A stretch of 20,714 nt of DNA from IMG/VR virus record IMGVR_UViG_3300030450_002913, positions 1-20,714 of that record. One strand, given 5' to 3'. Below the pieces are notes generated by a model. The model was not told where the DNA came from and did not search any database. It worked only from the letters and a program-made list of their open reading frames with translations. Positions 7,748 to 13,269 of the stretch are shown here, one piece after another. A program made the position numbers and the translations under genes. Origin of the DNA: a virus. How positions within the stretch are numbered: position 1 is the first letter of the stretch; the number at the start of each line of letters is the position of its first letter.

Positions 7748-8160
7748 AGTTTGTCTAGATCGCTAATTCTTGTAGCTGTAGGTTGTTTTGTTATCAATTC
7801 TATTGGCTGCCGAATGACGATTGTTTGTTGTCCAGTTGAGCCACTAATGGCCTCGCCTTCTTTTTTCTTTTTCTTATTACCCCCAGCGGCTCCAACTGAA
7901 ATTCCCATTCCTGCCAAAATATTTCCTAAGAGCCCCGCCGCAAAAGTGCTGTCCACGCGAGGCTGGTCGGGTATATCAACGCCAAACATTCGCGCAGGAA
8001 GTTTTACATAACCTAGGCTTAGTACGATTAAACACCAAAGTAATATCAACCCCTGAGCTGAGGTACTAACCAAGAACATTATTTTCTCTTGGTATTCGGG
8101 TTGATCCTCAACAGGTGGCTTAATTACATCCTGTTTCTTTTCGGGTGGTTTCTCAGCCAT
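7744..8160 (-). CDS. Membrane protein heading the exported-protein operon
   Basis: A 138-residue protein: a Pro/Lys/Glu cytoplasmic N terminus (KPPEKKQDVIKPPVEDQPE), a transmembrane segment at about residues 27-51 (SAQGLILLWCLIVLSLGYV), a weaker Gly-rich hydrophobic segment (AAGLLGNILAGMGISVGAAG), a poly-Lys run and a C-terminal beta/helix part. It is divergent from the plus-strand gene at 8207, so the operon promoter should lie in 8161-8206. It may anchor or export the three following secreted proteins; this is inference. Confidence 0.6.
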   Translation of the reverse strand: MAEKPPEKKQDVIKPPVEDQPEYQEKIMFLVSTSAQGLILLWCLIVLSLGYVKLPARMFGVDIPDQPRVDSTFAAGLLGNILAGMGISVGAAGGNKKKKKEGEAISGSTGQQTIVIRQPIELITKQPTATRISDLDKL

Positions 8161-8206
8161 ACGCAGGAATAGTAAATGCGCCTAGTCTGGGGCAGTATCT
8201 TCTAAT

Positions 8207-8374
8207 TTGCAATTGACTGAAGTATTGGCCGCCATTGTCTCCGGGCTTTTTGTCTTCGGTGCAATGAACGCACGCAAATCTTCAGAACTCAATAGGGAAA
8301 TTTTCACGCGATTAAACAAGCTTGAAACTACCCAAGCGCGATTAGAAGAAGCCATACGTCTACAAAGAAACTAA
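8207..8374 (+). CDS. Holin-like peptide: one membrane helix plus coiled coil (TTG start)
   Basis: A 55-codon frame beginning at TTG 8207 (or TTG 8213), bounded upstream by an in-frame TAG. It reads LTEVLAAIVSGLFVFGAMNA (one transmembrane helix) and then a charged coiled coil (LNRLETTQ-type heptads ending ARLEEAIRLQRN). Its TAA directly precedes the next ATG. One-helix peptides with a charged coiled tail are typical of phage lysis or membrane-associated genes. A holin role is a guess from architecture; the only ATG in frame is internal. Confidence 0.45.
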   Translation: MQLTEVLAAIVSGLFVFGAMNARKSSELNREIFTRLNKLETTQARLEEAIRLQRN

Positions 8375-8536
8375 ATGGACAGCATTATTTCCAGTCCCGT
8401 CTTTTGGGCGGTGATCGCTTTATTAAGTGAGCTAATTGCACTGAATCCAAAGTTTAAGAGCAACTCTGTTATTCAATTGGCAATGGCGGCATTGGCAGAC
8501 ATCAAAGCAAAGCAGGACAAAAAAGATGTCAAATGA
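8375..8536 (+). CDS. Small hydrophobic protein (53 aa)
   Basis: ATG at 8375 follows the upstream TAA without a gap, and the frame ends at TGA 8534-8536, overlapping the next gene by 11 bases. The protein starts MDSIISSPVFWAVIALLSEL, a hydrophobic helix, and continues as an amphipathic helix to a charged tail (ADIKAKQDKKDVK). It may act with the preceding peptide in the membrane. No known family. Confidence 0.5.
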   Translation: MDSIISSPVFWAVIALLSELIALNPKFKSNSVIQLAMAALADIKAKQDKKDVK

Positions 8537-8738
8537 AATGGGCCCCGAATGGGTTAAGGAACAACAGCAAAGAGTTGAGCTGATGAATGAGTTATACGAG
8601 CTAGACGGTAGAGACGGCGATCATCCCAAAGCGGGAACCTATACGGGTCTCTATCAGGAATATCTGAACTATCTCAAATGGGCAAAGTACTTTTATCCTG
8701 TTGACCAAATACAACAAAGCCCAACACGGGTTAGGTGA
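8526..8738 (+). CDS. Small hypothetical protein of a cyanophage-type family
   Basis: A 70-residue soluble protein. The core MNELYELDGRDGDHPKAG followed by TYTGLYQEYLNYLKW resembles a small protein I associate with cyanophage genomes ('YELDGR...HP..G.YTGLY'). No catalytic motif is visible. It overlaps the previous gene by 11 bases in another frame. Function unknown. Confidence 0.6.
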   Translation: MSNEMGPEWVKEQQQRVELMNELYELDGRDGDHPKAGTYTGLYQEYLNYLKWAKYFYPVDQIQQSPTRVR

Positions 8739-8751
8739 AGGGCCTTGAGCC

Positions 8752-8922
8752 TTAATGATATTCCTGCTCAATAATCAAGTCAACTAGTGTTTGTTTTTTG
8801 GCATGAAGGTTTTTACCAAGGATTATTTCTAGTTGCCTGTTTGGTAATCCCATTAGGAAGAAGCGGCGAAAATCTTTTTCCTCCATTGGTGGAGGAGATC
8901 TGTATACAAAGGGATTTTTCAT
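8752..8922 (-). CDS. Small basic hypothetical protein (56 aa)
   Basis: ATG at 8922 on minus to TAA at 8752; start MKNPFVYRSPPPMEEKDF, then RRFFLMGLPNRQLEIILGKN and a helical end LVDLIIEQEYH. The protein-like sequence, Met start and full use of the gap between two plus-strand genes support it as real. An AAGAGTAGG stretch lies about 7-15 bases upstream. The start codon is only 26 bases from the divergent ATG at 8949. Function unknown; the second half could be a small helical DNA- or protein-binding unit. Confidence 0.5.
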   Translation of the reverse strand: MKNPFVYRSPPPMEEKDFRRFFLMGLPNRQLEIILGKNLHAKKQTLVDLIIEQEYH

Positions 8923-8948
8923 TGAGCCATGCCTACTCTTAAACCATT

Positions 8949-9248
8949 ATGTCGCCGTATTACATGGACGATCAGATTCAGCCCGTCACTCATCGGCTTG
9001 AATTGGCTGATTTCTTTATTCACTACGACGGCGATTCACATCAACACGCCGCAATCAATGAGCTTGAAAGGGCAATCATTAGGCTTGATCCATCATTGCT
9101 AGAGAGTTCAGCCGATTGGTATAAGACCTGGACTTGGTGCGTGGGTGGAAAGCGAGACCCCATAACAGGACTGAAAGTGCGAGACGGAAAGTTTGTGCAG
9201 CCGGATTATTCGTTGCGTAGGGACGAGGACTTGATAGGTTTGGACTGA
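8949..9248 (+). CDS. Hypothetical protein (99 aa)
   Basis: A soluble acidic protein with aromatic clusters (LELADFFIHYDGDSHQHAA, then SADWYKTWTWCVGGKRD). Start could be ATG 8949 or ATG 8964; neither has a good ribosome binding site. No recognised domain. It is divergent from the 8752-8922 gene and followed by the hairpin at 9294-9339. Confidence 0.5.
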   Translation: MSPYYMDDQIQPVTHRLELADFFIHYDGDSHQHAAINELERAIIRLDPSLLESSADWYKTWTWCVGGKRDPITGLKVRDGKFVQPDYSLRRDEDLIGLD

Positions 9249-9293
9249 TTCGCTTCCCGTAGGTCTGCATAACCAATTTCGATGGAGTGAATC

Positions 9294-9339
9294 CCCTCGT
9301 CCCCCATTAGGCCTGAGCATGAGCCTGATGGATCGAGGG
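9294..9339. other. Stable hairpin in the 9249-9374 gap
   Basis: CCCTCG (9294-9299) pairs with CGAGGG (9334-9339), and inside it CCATTAGGC pairs with GCCTGATGG (one G-U pair). No T tract follows, so it is not a classic intrinsic terminator. It may protect the 3' end of the 8949 transcript. The 3' arm shares the 10-mer GAGCCTGATG with the structured region at 9770. The rest of the 154-base gap holds only the following promoter. Confidence 0.45.
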
Positions 9340-9374
9340 CGATATGTAAACAATTATTACTATTAGGACGTATC

Positions 9375-9407
9375 GGGGTTTACTCCTATAGGTGGCGGAT
9401 ATATGTT
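9375..9407 (+). promoter_or_regulatory. Operator overlapping a promoter for the 81-aa gene
   Basis: The operator GGGGTTTACTCC (9375-9386) contains a -35-like TTTACT (9379-9384), followed 17 bases later by TATGTT (9402-9407) as -10. Transcription would start around 9414, ahead of the ribosome binding site at 9436-9441. It is one of five copies of the same operator. Confidence 0.55.
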
Positions 9408-9447
9408 TATAGAGCCGGAGACGGTACCACTAAACAAGGAGACTCAA

Positions 9448-9693
9448 ATGTCCTTTTCTCACAAAAACCCAGTCACCAATAAAGTCTGGAACCGTGAGCA
9501 ACTATTCGAAGCCCTCCAACTGGAGCAAGCCAAGAATAAAAAGAGCACCTCAGATTTAATTACCTGGGAAGCTCAAGTCAAAAACGTCCTACATCGCTGG
9601 GACAACCACGACGAAGCCTTTAACAATTTTGTTCAGGAAATCGTGGATGCAGGAAGATTTAGCCGCAAGGTGTTTGATTCCATTCTTGCTTAA
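9448..9693 (+). CDS. Small hypothetical protein under repressor control (81 aa)
   Basis: The start at ATG 9448 (MSFSHKNPVTNKVWNREQLF) is preferred over ATG 9403, because AAGGAGA lies 6 bases upstream and 9403 falls inside the -10 box. The protein is helical and soluble (EALQLEQAKNKKSTSDLITW, VLHRWDNHDEAFNNFVQEIV). It is a monocistronic unit: promoter/operator upstream, strong intrinsic terminator 9 bases downstream. Such isolated operator-controlled small genes in phages often encode regulators or host-takeover proteins; no family is recognised. Confidence 0.6.
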   Translation: MSFSHKNPVTNKVWNREQLFEALQLEQAKNKKSTSDLITWEAQVKNVLHRWDNHDEAFNNFVQEIVDAGRFSRKVFDSILA

Positions 9694-9701
9694 TCACCAA
9701 G

Positions 9702-9726
9702 GCCCCTCAAACCAGGGGCTTTTTTA
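9702..9726 (+). terminator. Intrinsic terminator
   Basis: Stem GCCCCT / AGGGGC (9702-9707 with 9714-9719), loop CAAACC, followed by six T. It ends the transcript of the 81-aa gene. Confidence 0.85.
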
Positions 9727-9760
9727 TTTGCCCTGTTTCAACCGCCTATGTAATGACCTG

Positions 9761-9873
9761 ACTACCGGGGAGCCTGATGCCTTAGGGCTGAAAGTCATAC
9801 AAGACCCGTAAAGGGAAAGACAGGGCGTTTACAAGGGAACTCCTCCCTGTGGTGCGATCCATCCCCCGGTAGT
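9761..9873 (+). ncRNA. Candidate structured RNA, about 113 nt
   Basis: A perfect 10-bp closing stem, ACTACCGGGG (9761-9770) with CCCCGGTAGT (9864-9873), encloses smaller helices: AGCC (9771-9774) with GGCT (9786-9789), CCC-GTAAA-GGG (9805-9815), and ACAGGG (9820-9825) with CCCTGT (9845-9850). The segment lies between an intrinsic terminator and the next promoter and has no credible ORF. ACATA/TATGT plus a T-rich run (9898-9923) could end the RNA. The strand is not proven; plus is assumed because of the trailing T run. No match to a known riboswitch or ribozyme was recognised. Confidence 0.45.
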
Positions 9874-9938
9874 GAATTTGGAGAGTCGCTACGTCGACAT
9901 ATTACAGTATGTTAATTTTTTATATTCTGCCATACGTA

Positions 9939-9975
9939 GGGGTATACCCCGGTAATACAATATATATAGGCAGCA
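9939..9975 (+). promoter_or_regulatory. Perfectly palindromic operator with AT-rich promoter
   Basis: GGGGTATACCCC (9939-9950) is a perfect 12-bp palindrome and the most symmetric of the five operators. An AT-rich stretch (AATATATATAGG) follows at a distance fitting a -10 region, with TATACC inside the operator as a poor -35. It precedes the structured leader of the 62-aa gene. Confidence 0.5.
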
Positions 9976-10212
9976 AGCCGGACGGATGCCCCGGATTCTC
10001 GCCTAGGAAGACAAGAGTCCTAGGAGTCCTGGGGAGGGACTTTAACTCTCCCTATCATTTACAACAACCGCGACGGCGCGGGGAAATAAAGTTTGAAGAG
10101 ACTAAATTCTTCCATCCGCTAAATAGCCGGATGTGTCTTCCAGAGGGAACCAAATCCCGGCAACGAGTCTGCGCCGCCGGGTCGCAGGCTGTCCCTCTAC
10201 TCAGGAGTTCAC
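9976..10212 (+). promoter_or_regulatory. Long structured 5' leader of the 62-aa gene
   Basis: At least five local helices line up before the gene: CCTAGGA/TCCTAGG (10002-10008 with 10018-10024), GGGAG/CTCCC (10032-10036 with 10048-10052), GAAGA/TCTTC (10095-10099 with 10108-10112), CATCCG/CGGATG (10113-10118 with 10128-10133), and AGAGGGA/TCCCTCT (10142-10148 with 10192-10198) enclosing CCCGGC/GCCGGG. The last helix ends four bases before AGGAG, so the ribosome site stays exposed in this fold. This suggests a riboregulatory leader or a separate functional RNA. A 131-codon frame crosses it, but it looks non-coding. Confidence 0.4.
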
Positions 10213-10401
10213 ATGAACTATTTAAGCGGTATGCCTCTCGACTTCCAGGCCGAGATCGCCCGATTGCGCAGAGCGCAGGCGGAAACGACCGAAGCACTGG
10301 ATGAAGCGGCTGAGACCGGTGACAACCAGTTTGCCATCGCAGCACTCAACCACTACATGAGTCTCCAACAAGAGTTGGATCGACTTTGGGACGAGAGGTA
10401 A
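10213..10401 (+). CDS. Small helical protein (62 aa) behind the structured leader
   Basis: ATG 10213 has AGGAG 5 bases upstream. The protein is nearly all helix (AEIARLRRAQAETTEALDEA, then NHYMSLQQELDRLWDER), Arg/Glu/Ala rich, and probably a coiled-coil dimer. Its GC content is visibly higher than that of the flanking genes. It is a single-gene unit closed by a strong terminator, with the most symmetric operator of the set at its promoter. A regulatory or host-interaction role is inferred; no family recognised. Confidence 0.65.
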   Translation: MNYLSGMPLDFQAEIARLRRAQAETTEALDEAAETGDNQFAIAALNHYMSLQQELDRLWDER

Positions 10402-10408
10402 GGAACGG

Positions 10409-10432
10409 CCCCCTAGCAATAGGGGGTTTTTT
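10409..10432 (+). terminator. Intrinsic terminator of the 62-aa gene
   Basis: CCCCCTA (10409-10415), loop GCAA, TAGGGGG (10420-10426), then six T. It also separates this unit from the convergent minus-strand genes; it lacks a T tract on the other strand. Confidence 0.9.
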
Positions 10433-10437
10433 ATTGC

Positions 10438-10779
10438 CTATTCATCAACGGCGTCTGTTAGTAGTCGTGCGAATTGATCCACTGTCATCACCATACGAAA
10501 ATGCCCACCACGCCACCGAATCATTGATGCGGCATATTTCGCTTTAGCGTTGCGACGTTGAATCTCAATTTCTCTTGGCTTTTCTAAACATGCCTTTGAC
10601 TTGTCAGCCCAATCAGCAACTTGAATAACTAAATCAGAACAACCCTCTAATTCAATATCCCCTTCGTCATCAAATCGGCCAGCCCCTAGTTTTCGCCTCG
10701 CCTTCCAAGGTAGTTTTTCAGATAGCAATTCAGCGGCTTCTCTCTCCGCCTTATCGCCTTTATTTTTTTGACTGTTCAT
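10438..10779 (-). CDS. Holliday-junction-resolvase-like nuclease
   Basis: A 113-residue protein resembling the small phage resolvases of the PD-(D/E)XK superfamily. It has an N-terminal helix with the conserved Glu (NKGDKAEREAAELLSEKL), then RRKLGAGRFDDEGDIELEG with the acidic metal-binding cluster, then DLVIQVADWADK in place of the usual V-x-x-K strand. The rest (RRNAKAKYAASMIRWRGGHF) fits the core-fold ending. It would cut branched DNA during phage replication or packaging. It is the last gene of the leftward block and overlaps the upstream gene by 20 bases. Confidence 0.65.
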   Translation of the reverse strand: MNSQKNKGDKAEREAAELLSEKLPWKARRKLGAGRFDDEGDIELEGCSDLVIQVADWADKSKACLEKPREIEIQRRNAKAKYAASMIRWRGGHFRMVMTVDQFARLLTDAVDE

Positions 10780-10993
10780 ATTGCCTCCTGGCTTTAATCC
10801 ATTCCTCTAATTCAACAATCCTTGCCTGGGCTTTTTGTATTGCCTCAGAATCGGGTGTTTTATTAATGTCAACATATTCTCCCTTATCGTTCATTTGATA
10901 GACCTCCTTGATGGGCTCATCCCAAAAATGTATTGGATTTGCATAGATAGGTGTTGCTTCTTCAGCGATTGCACGCTGGCGTTTAGTTGCCAT
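10760..10993 (-). CDS. Hypothetical protein (77 aa)
   Basis: A small soluble protein with a basic N terminus (MATKRQRAIAEEATPIYANP), then IHFWDEPIKEVYQMNDKGEY and a helical C terminus (AQARIVELEEWIKARRQYEQ). It overlaps both neighbours by 11-20 bases, as is usual for co-translated phage genes. No domain recognised. Confidence 0.55.
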   Translation of the reverse strand: MATKRQRAIAEEATPIYANPIHFWDEPIKEVYQMNDKGEYVDINKTPDSEAIQKAQARIVELEEWIKARRQYEQSKK

Positions 10994-11357
10994 GTTTTCT
11001 CACCGTCCAGTAGTAAGTCGGCTCATCTTGAGTAGCGATTCCATCCTCACGCTCAAGCGCTAGACGTTGGTCTAAATCTTTCTTAAGTTTCTTGGCGAAT
11101 TGATCCGCCATTTCTGAATAGTTCCATTTGCCTTGCTTACAGCATCGAGTACAGGCAACACCGTCAAAAATAATCTTGTCGGTAATAGTCCCAATATGTA
11201 GATGGCTATCTAATTCCCTTTTAAGGCTTTGCACGTATTCCTCTTGATCTCGAATGATCTGTTGAGCCGCGTAGATTTCTTTAATTAATCTTTCTGGCTT
11301 GTTTGGAAATTTTTCTTCAGTAAAGGATGTCATCACAGGGGGAGATTGAATAGTCAA
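10983..11357 (-). CDS. Hypothetical protein of a phage replication-cluster family
   Basis: A 124-residue protein: a helical N-terminal half (EIYAAQQIIRDQEEYVQSLK) and a C-terminal half containing IFDGVACTRCCKQGKWNYS and ending DEPTYYWTVRKHGN. The combination 'gv..tR..rqGkW.Ys' and 'GEPtryW.vR' is one I associate with small proteins in replication clusters of cyanobacterial phages. The CTRCC cluster could be structural or metal-binding, but two pairs of ligands are not evident. Function unknown. Confidence 0.55.
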   Translation of the reverse strand: MTIQSPPVMTSFTEEKFPNKPERLIKEIYAAQQIIRDQEEYVQSLKRELDSHLHIGTITDKIIFDGVACTRCCKQGKWNYSEMADQFAKKLKKDLDQRLALEREDGIATQDEPTYYWTVRKHGN

Positions 11358-11511
11358 GGCAGATTTCGAGATGTTGGCGCATCAATGTCAAAGTCATTGG
11401 GTCGGAAAGTAAAACATCCCATGCTTCCGATCCTTCAACATCTAACAAGTCATTCCATTCGTTGTCAGAGACTTTTTTTTTAGGAATCTCAGGGGCCCGT
11501 GTATAACCCAT
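11317..11511 (-). CDS. Small acidic hypothetical protein (64 aa)
   Basis: I chose ATG 11511 (MGYTRAPEIPKKKVSDNEW). The frame extends up to 11685, but that N-terminal part lies on top of the membrane-protein gene in another frame and looks like a shadow. The downstream part (DLLDVEGSEAWDVLLSDPMT, LRQHLEICLDYSISPCDD-like end) is acidic and protein-like. It overlaps the preceding stop by 23 bases and the next gene by 41. Function unknown. Confidence 0.45.
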   Translation of the reverse strand: MGYTRAPEIPKKKVSDNEWNDLLDVEGSEAWDVLLSDPMTLTLMRQHLEICLDYSISPCDDILY

Positions 11512-11680
11512 TCGCGAACTTGGATTGCTGCGGTTGCTCAGACGTAGCGCTGATAGGAGTCGAAAAAAGATTGCCATCGCTAGATAGAGAGGGAGGGATG
11601 CTAGATAAATAGGTAGCACCGCTAAAACAAATGAGGTAGAGAGGTAGCCAGATGAAAAGGGTTTTCTTGAGTTCGTACAT
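11489..11680 (-). CDS. Small membrane or exported peptide (63 aa)
   Basis: MYELKKTLFIWLPLYLICFS gives a charged N terminus and one hydrophobic segment, followed by a Ser/Pro-rich tail (SSIPPSLSSDGNLFSTPISA) ending NGLYTGP. It is the first gene after the operator-controlled promoter at 11748-11778. It could be an inner-membrane superinfection or host-modifying peptide; this is inference. The competing frame starting at 11685 is discussed with the 64-aa gene. Confidence 0.45.
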   Translation of the reverse strand: MYELKKTLFIWLPLYLICFSGATYLSSIPPSLSSDGNLFSTPISATSEQPQQSKFANGLYTGP

Positions 11681-11747
11681 GTCATTTTCTTGTTAGCGCT
11701 GGACTTACTGCGACTGATTAGCCCACCAATCGAAGCCAGCTATATAC

Positions 11748-11778
11748 GGAGTAAACCCCAGGCTTGGATGGTTGTCAA
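11748..11778 (-). promoter_or_regulatory. Operator covering the -10 of a leftward promoter
   Basis: On the minus strand a consensus -35 TTGACA (11778-11773) is followed after 17 bases by TTTACT (11755-11750) as -10. That -10 lies inside the operator GGGGTTTACTCC (11759-11748). A bound repressor would block it directly. It would drive the genes from 11680 to 10438. Confidence 0.6.
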
Positions 11779-11786
11779 TACGTCTA

Positions 11787-12101
11787 TTAGAACGTATTGC
11801 TAATTGGCAGGCAAAATTGCTTTTCTTCGTTGAGAATCCATAAGTGCTCATGTTTTCCGTAGTTGCCTTTCACATACTGATCGGTTTTAAAAATCTTTCC
11901 ACTTACCGTTAAGTTCGTAATGGCTCTTCTTACCGAGGTGATAGGGCAGTTAAGGCCTAATCGATTCAGCACCATTGATGGGCTTAATGGTTCTTTGCAA
12001 GAAAGGAAGTAGGAGTAGATAGCTTCCTCTTGTGTTTTGGCTCTTCTGTGTGACGTTGCAAGAGCTTCGCCAGTTTCGTTGGTTGTGTTGTAGTAAGACA
12101 T
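11787..12101 (-). CDS. Winged-helix DNA-binding-like protein
   Basis: A 104-residue protein. Residues about 22-80 fit a winged helix: KTQEEAIYSYFLSCKEPLSP (helix 1), SMVLNRLGLNCPITSVRRAI (helices 2-3), TNLTVSGKIFKTDQYVKGNY (wing), and GKHEHLWILNEE. The pattern 'pitSVRRaItnLt..G.i.Kt....g.yGk.e..W' is common in small phage proteins that sense or bind DNA in replication clusters. A role in replication initiation or regulation is inferred. It follows the nuclease gene with one base between. Confidence 0.65.
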   Translation of the reverse strand: MSYYNTTNETGEALATSHRRAKTQEEAIYSYFLSCKEPLSPSMVLNRLGLNCPITSVRRAITNLTVSGKIFKTDQYVKGNYGKHEHLWILNEEKQFCLPISNTF

Positions 12102-12102
12102 G

Positions 12103-12729
12103 TCAGAAAGGAAGTTGTTTGTCGAAGTAAATAGAACGGGCCGCTTCGTATGACGTCACACAATCAGTCGGGTCATATTCATTGGTCGTCGTCTCTTTAG
12201 GACTAACCCAATAGATCCGGCATGAATCAATTTCAATCTGTGGGTATTGCTGCCACAAAAGCGATAGATAGCCGCCTAATTGAGGTCGATGATTTGCTTT
12301 GCTGAACTTCTCGTTTTTAGTCTTGTAATCGCATAAAGCTATGCGCCCGTTTTCTTTGTGCTTAAGAAGCAAGTCAAGAGTGCCAGCAATATTAAAGCGG
12401 CGATCAATTACAGGAAATTCAACGGCCATAGGCTCCCAGCTTTTTATGTTGGGATAGGAAAGAAAACTATCAATCCAATCCTGGTATTTCAGGGATGTGC
12501 CAGCTTTGCCTGTTTTCCAGTATTCACAAACTGCGCTGTGAAATTCATCGCCTCTTTGCCTGGCCTCATCAAAACGGGAGTTCGCCAGAAAGTCCGACTT
12601 CTTCACTATGTCCGAGATACTTCTTGGAACGTATGCTTTCTTTTTCAGGTCGTAGTACTTGTGATACTTGGGCACGAACTCTAGAAATTTGTCCGGCATC
12701 AGCTTCTCCGGCATCGTCATCGTTATCAC
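12103..12729 (-). CDS. PD-(D/E)XK nuclease, RecB/Cas4-like
   Basis: About 208 residues from the proposed GTG at 12729, which has GGAGG (12744-12740) 10 bases upstream; ATGs at 12720, 12714 and 12699 are alternatives. Motifs in order: ARQRGDEFHSAVCEYW (RecB-type His), IAGTLDLLLKHKENGR (motif with the catalytic Asp), ALCDYKTKNEKFSK (D-x-K), and RPQLGGYLSLL (Q-x-x-x-Y-type helix). This is the exonuclease fold of phage recombination and replication modules and could pair with the ERF annealase. It overlaps the upstream gene by about 160 bases. Confidence 0.75.
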   Translation of the reverse strand: MITMTMPEKLMPDKFLEFVPKYHKYYDLKKKAYVPRSISDIVKKSDFLANSRFDEARQRGDEFHSAVCEYWKTGKAGTSLKYQDWIDSFLSYPNIKSWEPMAVEFPVIDRRFNIAGTLDLLLKHKENGRIALCDYKTKNEKFSKANHRPQLGGYLSLLWQQYPQIEIDSCRIYWVSPKETTTNEYDPTDCVTSYEAARSIYFDKQLPF

Positions 12730-12916
12730 GTAGCAAATTCCTCCAAGGGGTGAGTTTGATTTCTGGGTAATGTTTGGCCGCAAAATCGTAATTTTCTTGC
12801 CAGTGATTTGAAGGCGTATTTAAATCCTCGATTGTGATTTTTCCTGATTCGACCATTCTTTGAAGAACTTCCCTAGCTCCTTCGGGTGTGCCGATTGGCT
12901 CTAGTCGATTCTTCAT
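12569..12916 (-). CDS. Hypothetical protein with long overlap into the nuclease gene
   Basis: A 115-residue frame. Its first 62 residues look genuine (TPEGAREVLQRMVESGKITI, EDLNTPSNHWQENYDFAAKH, LTPWRNLLRD), matching a short 'IEDLd.PS......RNlLR' unit I associate with proteins beside phage replication genes. The remaining about 50 residues overlap the nuclease in another frame and are Arg/Ser rich, ending SGELPF. Either the tail is a real overlap or the gene was once shorter or fused. Start ATG 12916 overlaps the preceding stop by 4 bases. Confidence 0.5.
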   Translation of the reverse strand: MKNRLEPIGTPEGAREVLQRMVESGKITIEDLNTPSNHWQENYDFAAKHYPEIKLTPWRNLLRDNDDDAGEADAGQISRVRAQVSQVLRPEKESIRSKKYLGHSEEVGLSGELPF

Positions 12917-13269
12917 CGAACGGCCTCAAGTTCAAACTGAGGAGGTGTATGACCATGACGCCTATAGGTTTGGTCGCGCTCGTAGTTTTCTTTGACTCGC
13001 CTCAAGTACTTACCTTGAAGCACGCGGAAATACTTGCCAGGAAATTTGCCTTCTACGGCGGGTCTGTAAGTACAAAAAAATCCTTCTTCGTCATACATTC
13101 CTGTTTGGTAAGGGCCAGCCATGACATAACCCTGTAGTTCCCAATTTTTAGGTGATGGTTCTGAAGTGAGCTGATAGGTGGTCTGTTGCCCAGGTTTATA
13201 GGCCTTTGGAACCATTGGCCAAACGTATTGCCCAGCCTTTGAAGGGTCGTACAGTTTTTCCGTGTTCAT
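12913..13269 (-). CDS. Hypothetical protein (118 aa)
   Basis: A soluble, Tyr/Pro/Gly-rich protein (SKAGQYVWPMVPKAYKPGQQ, LQGYVMAGPYQTGMYDEEGF) followed by a basic helical part (GKYFRVLQGKYLRRVKENYE). Alternating short strands suggest a small beta domain with a basic helix. ATGA overlaps join it to genes on both sides. No family recognised; a replication-module accessory protein by position. Confidence 0.55.
   Translation of the reverse strand: MNTEKLYDPSKAGQYVWPMVPKAYKPGQQTTYQLTSEPSPKNWELQGYVMAGPYQTGMYDEEGFFCTYRPAVEGKFPGKYFRVLQGKYLRRVKENYERDQTYRRHGHTPPQFELEAVR

Noticed and set aside
9774-9795. Hammerhead-like core CTGATG ... GAAAGTC in the structured RNA
   Set aside because: The conserved A after CUGAUG is missing, stem II is not regular and no stem I partner is found; it does not meet the hammerhead consensus.
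9768-9800. Resemblance to group II intron domain V (GAGCC...GAAAGTC)
   Set aside because: The pairing strand ending in GGUUC is absent, and no intron-encoded reverse transcriptase is nearby.
9909-10304. 131-codon plus-strand frame across the leader of the 62-aa gene
   Set aside because: It overlaps the operator and leader helices, lacks a ribosome site, and its translation is Arg/Gly/Pro-rich and shadow-like; the 62-aa gene in another frame has a good ribosome site and terminator.
11512-11685. N-terminal extension of the 64-aa gene
   Set aside because: It lies on the 63-aa membrane-peptide frame and reads as repetitive hydrophobic shadow sequence (SLPLYLAMAIF); ATG 11511 gives a compact gene.
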